This document shows, in pieces, positions 59,879 through 64,000 of a DNA stretch of 64,000 bases. Below the pieces are notes generated by a model. It saw only the letters and a program-made list of their open reading frames with translations. It ran no database searches and was not told where the DNA came from. The translations under genes were made by a program, and so were the position numbers. Origin of the DNA: Mesorhizobium comanense (GTDB lineage: Bacteria > Pseudomonadota > Alphaproteobacteria > Rhizobiales > Rhizobiaceae). Each line of letters starts with the position of its first letter. Within the stretch, counting starts at the first letter, position 1. The stretch is taken from assembly GCF_005503535.1 (NCBI RefSeq), contig NZ_SCNN01000007.1, positions 1-64,000 of the forward strand, in the 5' to 3' direction.

Positions 59879-61462
59879 ATGCATGACGTCATCGTTGTCG
59901 GAGGCGGTCACAATGGACTGACAGCCGCAGCCTATCTCAGTGCCTCTGGTTTCAAGACGCTTGTCCTGGAACGGAGAGCTTTCGTTGGGGGGGCGGCCGT
60001 CACGGAAGAGATTGCTCCGGGATACCGCACCTCAACGGCCTCCTATGTGGTCAGTCTCCTGCGGCAAGAGGTTGTCGATGACCTGGACCTTAAACGTTAC
60101 GGCTATGACCCGATTCCGATCGAGGCGAGCTTCGGGCCGGAACTGGATGGCCGCTATCTGCTCACCGATGGTTCCCCTGCGGACAAAGGCGAAATCGAAA
60201 AATTCTCCAAGAAAGATTACGACGCGAAAAAGCTGTTCGAAGCGCGATTGGAAAAAATTGCCGACGTCCTTCGCCGGGAAATGCTTGTCGAACCGCCTAA
60301 ACTCCACGGGGCCTCGATCGGCACACTGTTCCGGGCCTTTGGGACAGCCAGACGACTGTCAAAACTATCTGCCGAAGAGCGTCAGCTCTTCGTCCAGATC
60401 ATGACTTCGAGCGCGGCAACTATCCTCGATCGCTGGTTCGAGAGTGACGCCCTCAAGAGATATTATGCTTCATCGGCTACCGCCGGCAGCTTCAACAGCC
60501 TCCATACTCCCGGCAGTGCGCTCAACCTTCTTCATCTGAAGATTGGGGAACTCGAAGGTGTCCGGGGCGAGTGGGCGGTTTGCAGGGGCGGAATGGGGAC
60601 GATTTCCCAAGCCCTGGCGCTTGCAGCTCAGAAACGTGGCACGGAGATCAGAACCAGCGCTGAAGTCCAGAAAATCGAGATATCCAACGGGCGCGCGGGC
60701 GGTGTCCTGTTATCAGATGGTTCGCGTATTGCATCGCGGATCGTGCTTGCGAATACCGATCCCAAGAGAACCTTTCTCACACTGGTCGGAGAGGAGCACC
60801 TGCCGGAGGAATTCGCTTCCGACATCAGATCATACCGCATGGGATCGGGGACACTGCGCATAAACATCGCGCTCAGCGAACTCCCTAGCTTCTCCTCGTT
60901 GCCGGGCAACCAGGTCGCCAGGCATCACAAGGCATTCATTCGCTTCATGCCCGACCTTGCCGCAATGGAGCGGAACTATCTCCGCGCGCGGGATGGTTTT
61001 GTGCCGGAAATACCTATCATCGACGCGATAATTCCCTCCGCACTGGATGCCAGCCTCGCGCCTCCCGGCGGGCACATTCTCTCCCTGCTTTGCCAGCATT
61101 ATCCCTTTGATCTTGCGGAGGGATCCTGGGACGATCTGAAGGAGGATATCGCTGACAGCATCCTGATCCACCTCGAACAGTACATTCCAGGTCTGCGTTC
61201 AATTGTTGTCGGTCGTAGGATTCTTTCACCGCTCGATCTGGAGCGTGATTTCGGGCTTACGCGCGGCGACGTTTATCATGGTGCCTTGAGTATCGATCAG
61301 ATGTTCAGCATGCGCCCACACCCTGAGGCGGCACAATACAGGACGCCTATCGCGAACCTCTATATCGGGGGAGCCGGCAGCCACCCCGGGGGCGGCGTTT
61401 CAGGAGCTCCCGGCTACAATGCCGCTCACCGGATCATCAGGTCGCATCGGCCCGGACCATGA
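59879..61462 (+). CDS. FAD-dependent oxidoreductase, phytoene-desaturase/PYROXD2-like
   Basis: The 527-residue flavoprotein has an N-terminal dinucleotide-binding motif (VIVVGGGHNGLTAAAYLSASGFKTLVLERRAFVGG) and a C-terminal FAD-closing motif (NLYIGGAGSHPGGGVSGAPGYNAAHRI). A middle region has amine-oxidase/CrtI character (VCRGGMGTISQALALAAQKRGTEI). The PYROXD2-like group is poorly characterised, with oxidation or desaturation of amines, polyenes or amino compounds all possible. It is followed by a LuxR-type regulator and a glutamine-synthetase-like ligase, a set that suggests use of an amine as carbon or nitrogen source. The base composition looks less GC-rich than the genes to the left. Confidence 0.85.
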   Translation: MHDVIVVGGGHNGLTAAAYLSASGFKTLVLERRAFVGGAAVTEEIAPGYRTSTASYVVSLLRQEVVDDLDLKRYGYDPIPIEASFGPELDGRYLLTDGSPADKGEIEKFSKKDYDAKKLFEARLEKIADVLRREMLVEPPKLHGASIGTLFRAFGTARRLSKLSAEERQLFVQIMTSSAATILDRWFESDALKRYYASSATAGSFNSLHTPGSALNLLHLKIGELEGVRGEWAVCRGGMGTISQALALAAQKRGTEIRTSAEVQKIEISNGRAGGVLLSDGSRIASRIVLANTDPKRTFLTLVGEEHLPEEFASDIRSYRMGSGTLRINIALSELPSFSSLPGNQVARHHKAFIRFMPDLAAMERNYLRARDGFVPEIPIIDAIIPSALDASLAPPGGHILSLLCQHYPFDLAEGSWDDLKEDIADSILIHLEQYIPGLRSIVVGRRILSPLDLERDFGLTRGDVYHGALSIDQMFSMRPHPEAAQYRTPIANLYIGGAGSHPGGGVSGAPGYNAAHRIIRSHRPGP

Positions 61463-61550
61463 CTCATCGAGCTTGATGCAATCACCCACCCTTTCAGGGA
61501 ATACTCGACCAGACGCCTTTCTCTAAAAGTAGCGAGAAAGAGATTTCACA

Positions 61551-62429
61551 ATGGCTGCACTCAGGCTCCAATCATCGGTTTTTGACCATCAATGGTACAG
61601 TCGTATCGGCAGTGCGCTTTCGGCAGCAGGAACCGAAGGCTTCGTTTCCGAGTTGAAGGCCGCACTCTCCCTCGTGCTTTCCTTGGAATGTGTGCAGTTC
61701 GCTCTTGAGCGCGAAGGCGAACAACCCGTTTTGCTCTATGAGGAAGGTATCCCCGAAAACACCCATGCCGGGCTGATCGGCCGGTATTTCGACTTCGGCT
61801 ACTTCCTGGATCCGCTCTGCCTCGCGGTTCAAGGCGGCATTGCGCAAGGCTTCTACTCCATGACGGAGGTTGCGCCGGACAACTTCACGAAGAGCGAATA
61901 CTACAAACGCTTCTACGCGGCCAATGGCGTCTCCGAGGACTGCTACTTTGTCGTCGATCTCGATCCGGCCACCAAACTGACCTTGTGTTTTTTTCAGGGG
62001 CGCAGCGGAAGCCGGTTCACGACGAAGGAACTGGACTTCCTGCGCGCGGTCGAACCTCTGGTCAGGCAAATGCTGCTGTTGCACGCCCGCACAAAGCGGA
62101 TCGGCGAACGGCACGGCCCGGTATCGGATGAGCGCGCCCAACAGCGCCACCTTGTTGCCGACCACATCAAGCAAGCCTTCGATACGTTTGGAAGCCAGAC
62201 ATTGTCACCGAGGGAACGTCATGTCGCCAAACTGATCTTGCGCGGGCATTCGGCAAAATCTGCATCCGACATTTTGCGCGTCTCGGTCGAAACTGTCCGA
62301 ATGCACCGCCGTCACCTGTACGCCAAGCTCAACATCAACGCACAATCGGAGCTGTTCGCCAGCTTCCTCGATTGGCTTTCCACATCCGAAGTTTCTCCGA
62401 ACACACCAGACAATGAGGCATCCAAGTGA
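61551..62429 (+). CDS. LuxR-type helix-turn-helix regulator
   Basis: The 292-residue protein has a C-terminal LuxR helix-turn-helix (about residues 215-275; LSPRERHVAKLILRGHSAKSASDILRVSVETVRMHRRHLYAKLNI). The N-terminal region of about 190 residues is GAF-like, with no recognised autoinducer-binding or receiver motif. Rhizobial proteins of this design often sit beside amine-catabolic genes. It ends in a GTGA overlap with the ligase gene, so the two are co-translated, which is uncommon for a regulator and its target enzyme. Confidence 0.87.
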   Translation: MAALRLQSSVFDHQWYSRIGSALSAAGTEGFVSELKAALSLVLSLECVQFALEREGEQPVLLYEEGIPENTHAGLIGRYFDFGYFLDPLCLAVQGGIAQGFYSMTEVAPDNFTKSEYYKRFYAANGVSEDCYFVVDLDPATKLTLCFFQGRSGSRFTTKELDFLRAVEPLVRQMLLLHARTKRIGERHGPVSDERAQQRHLVADHIKQAFDTFGSQTLSPRERHVAKLILRGHSAKSASDILRVSVETVRMHRRHLYAKLNINAQSELFASFLDWLSTSEVSPNTPDNEASK

Positions 62430-63775
62430 ACCACATCGTTGGCACTGCGGTGCGCGCCATGGGCGATGAGATCGCGGGTCTACAATATATCGACGCCCTG
62501 TGCGTGGATACGAATGGAGGTTTGCGTGGCAAGAGACTGCCTCGCGCCGATTTCGAGAAGCTCGAAAAAGGCCGGCTGAACCTGCCGCAGGCAGTGTTTG
62601 CGCTGTCGGTAAGAGGTGAAGCGCTGGACGGAGGTGGACGTGGGATCAGTGACGGCGATCCTGACGGCTACTGCTACCCGATCCGCTCCACATTCGCGCC
62701 AACACCATGGGCCCTTCAACCGAGTGCCCAGGTGTTGCTGGGGATGTGCGATTCCGAAGGAATGGCACTCGATATCGACCCGAGACGGTTGCTCAACGAT
62801 GTGGCCCGCCGGATGCGAGCGCTCGGCTATACGCCGGTCGTCGCGCTCGAGCTCGAATTCTACCTGCTCGAAAAGGAAAAAAGCAGCTCATTTAGCCCGC
62901 GGCCCGTCGCGCTCCGAAACCTTGCGGGTGGTACGTGCTCGCAGAATTATGGCGTGGACGTGTTGGATGACCACGCGCGGGTGCTCAACACAATTGCCGA
63001 CTACGCGGCGGCGATGGGGGTTCCGGGTCGCGCTGTCTCGGCGGAATCGGGCGTCGGGCAGTTCGAGATCAATCTCTCGCATGTCGCCGATCCCATCCTT
63101 GCGGCCGACCATGCAATATTGTTGAGACAGGCCGTCAAGAAGGCCGCGGACGCGCACGGAGTTGTAGCCACGTTCATGGCCAAGCCGTTTGGCGATCAGC
63201 CCGGCAGCGGAATGCATGTTCACATGAGCCTTCTCGATGGCCAAGGCGCCAACGCTTTTGACCCGGGTCATGCAGCACCACAGCTTGAGCACGCGATCGC
63301 GGGCCTGCAAGCGCTCATGCCGGGAAGTCTCTCATTTCTCGCGCCTAACGTGAATGCTTTCCGGCGGTTCAGACCTGGAAGCTTCGCACCGGTCAACAGG
63401 AGTTGGGGATACGATAATCGGTCGGTGGCGTTGCGTGTGCCAAGAGGCGAGCCCGCCAGCAGCCGCATAGAGCACCGTGTCGCCGGTGCTGACGCCAACC
63501 CCTTGCTGGTCACGGCCTGCATCCTTGCCGGCGCGATCCACGGCATCGAAAACCGACTGAAGCCGACACCACCGGCGACTGGAAACAACAACATCGGAGA
63601 CGATCCGATGTTCCCCGCCAATTTTGCCGAGGCACTATTGGCTACCGAAAACGATACCGATCTCGCTCGCTACTTTGGCAGACACTATCTTCACTTTTAC
63701 GCCGATCTGAAGCGACGCGAGCTTGCGGCGTTCATGAACGAGTACTCCGAGAAGGAGTACCAATGGTTCCTTTGA
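62426..63775 (+). CDS. Glutamine-synthetase-family ligase (PuuA-like, GTG start)
   Basis: The 449-residue protein has metal-ligand motifs ALELEFYLLEKE and ESGVGQFEINLSH, the GSGMHVHMSLLDG stretch and the ATP/glutamate region NAFRRFRPGSFAPVNRSWGYDNRSVALRVPRG plus RIEHRVAGADANP. It is most like gamma-glutamylputrescine synthetases and other amine gamma-glutamylating ligases. The GTG start at 62426 overlaps the LuxR stop. With the flavoprotein at 59879 it may form part of a gamma-glutamylated amine route; the specific amine is not visible. Confidence 0.9.
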   Translation: MNHIVGTAVRAMGDEIAGLQYIDALCVDTNGGLRGKRLPRADFEKLEKGRLNLPQAVFALSVRGEALDGGGRGISDGDPDGYCYPIRSTFAPTPWALQPSAQVLLGMCDSEGMALDIDPRRLLNDVARRMRALGYTPVVALELEFYLLEKEKSSSFSPRPVALRNLAGGTCSQNYGVDVLDDHARVLNTIADYAAAMGVPGRAVSAESGVGQFEINLSHVADPILAADHAILLRQAVKKAADAHGVVATFMAKPFGDQPGSGMHVHMSLLDGQGANAFDPGHAAPQLEHAIAGLQALMPGSLSFLAPNVNAFRRFRPGSFAPVNRSWGYDNRSVALRVPRGEPASSRIEHRVAGADANPLLVTACILAGAIHGIENRLKPTPPATGNNNIGDDPMFPANFAEALLATENDTDLARYFGRHYLHFYADLKRRELAAFMNEYSEKEYQWFL

Positions 63776-63840
63776 TGGTGAGTGCAATGTGGAAGCCACT
63801 CGACGAAGGCCCTCGTGCGCATGCGACGAGAAAAGGGCAA

Positions 63841-64000
63841 GCCAAATCCGATGCCGGGTTGCCCGATCTGGCCCAGCATGGCGGCCAGCGCAATCCCGGC
63901 CCAGATCGGCTGCTCGCCATGGTCGCCTCTCTGCACGCCGAACGAGACCGTGATCATGACCAGTTCCCGCGCCATGAGGGCGGCGAGATCACGTATGTCC
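63841..64000 (-). pseudogene. Truncated molybdopterin oxidoreductase (BisC/TorA family) remnant
   Basis: Reading leftward from the window edge, the frame encodes ELVMITVSFGVQRGDHGEQ followed by PIWAGIALAAMLGQIGQPG. This is a conserved internal segment of biotin-sulfoxide/TMAO/DMSO reductase-type molybdoenzymes (usual form TMITVSWSLQRxDHGEQP, then MLGQIGLPGGGFGFGY). Similarity stops at about 63841, after GIGFG. The frame then runs on as unrelated sequence toward the ligase gene end at 63775. About half of such a protein should follow this point, so the gene is cut here. The upstream part lies beyond the right edge. Confidence 0.72.

Noticed and set aside
59600..59911. Minus-strand open frame of about 103 codons overlapping the end of the LysR gene and the start of the flavoprotein gene.
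   Set aside because: It overlaps two well-supported genes, has no ribosome site and no family resemblance. I also looked for the missing part of the molybdoenzyme here and found none.

Overview
The window reads as accessory, catabolic DNA of a high-GC alphaproteobacterium of the Rhizobiales, most like Mesorhizobium or another member of the Phyllobacteriaceae. This rests on gene content and protein style: many ABC importers, MocR, FCD-type GntR, LysR and Lrp regulators, an arginase/ornithine cyclodeaminase pair, and heavy use of ATGA stop/start overlaps. No rRNA, tRNA, CRISPR array, intact transposase or replication gene was recognised. The species is not determinable by eye.

Left part (1-24.8 kb). 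1-1314 is the end of a NitT/TauT-type importer. 1811-4373 is an arginine-to-proline unit (arginase, ornithine cyclodeaminase) with a divergent Lrp/AsnC regulator. 4535-10651 is a MocR regulator divergent from a complete ribose-type (CUT2) importer with two permeases. 10727-21993 is one long minus-strand set: a fused E1 alpha-beta 2-oxoacid dehydrogenase, its E2, a permease, a binding protein, a permease fused to a beta-propeller lactonase, a second lactonase, a double ATPase and a short-chain dehydrogenase (SDR). 22405-24771 holds a VOC protein and an SDR divergent from a LysR regulator. A shared 11-base motif links that LysR promoter to the dehydrogenase promoter.

Middle (24.9-38 kb). 24899-30082 is a three-gene operon: a Tm-1-like ATP-binding protein, a TIM-barrel PEP-hydrolase-like protein and a YdiJ-like FAD/Fe-S dehydrogenase. 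30287-35997 is a CUT1 sugar importer with a cupin protein and an SDR. Two FCD GntR regulators follow.

Ring-cleavage cluster (38.0-50.6 kb, plus strand). It encodes a gentisate/salicylate-type dioxygenase, a FAH-family hydrolase, a nitrilase, a maleate isomerase, a NicX-like 2,5-dihydroxypyridine dioxygenase, an acyl-CoA-dehydrogenase-fold protein that lacks the catalytic glutamate, an SRPBCC-alpha/beta hydrolase fusion, a TetR regulator, a glutamine-synthetase-like ligase, a flavin reductase fused to a LysR effector domain, and an APC permease. The best reading is a pathway in which a carbocyclic and an N-heterocyclic 2,5-dihydroxy ring are both opened and both converge on maleate, then fumarate. 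An octamer repeated in two promoters of the cluster suggests control by the adjacent GntR protein.

Right part (50.8-64 kb). 50807-58597 is a minus-strand operon with a VanA-like Rieske oxygenase, its reductase, an aminotransferase and a polar amino-acid importer whose ATPase is fused to an M14/DUF2817 hydrolase. A LysR regulator is divergent. 59879-63775 is an amine-oxidase-like flavoprotein, a LuxR-type regulator and a second glutamine-synthetase-like ligase, ending next to the broken end of a molybdopterin oxidoreductase (BisC/TorA type). The recurring feature of the window is unusual gene fusion, including two importer subunits carrying a hydrolase.
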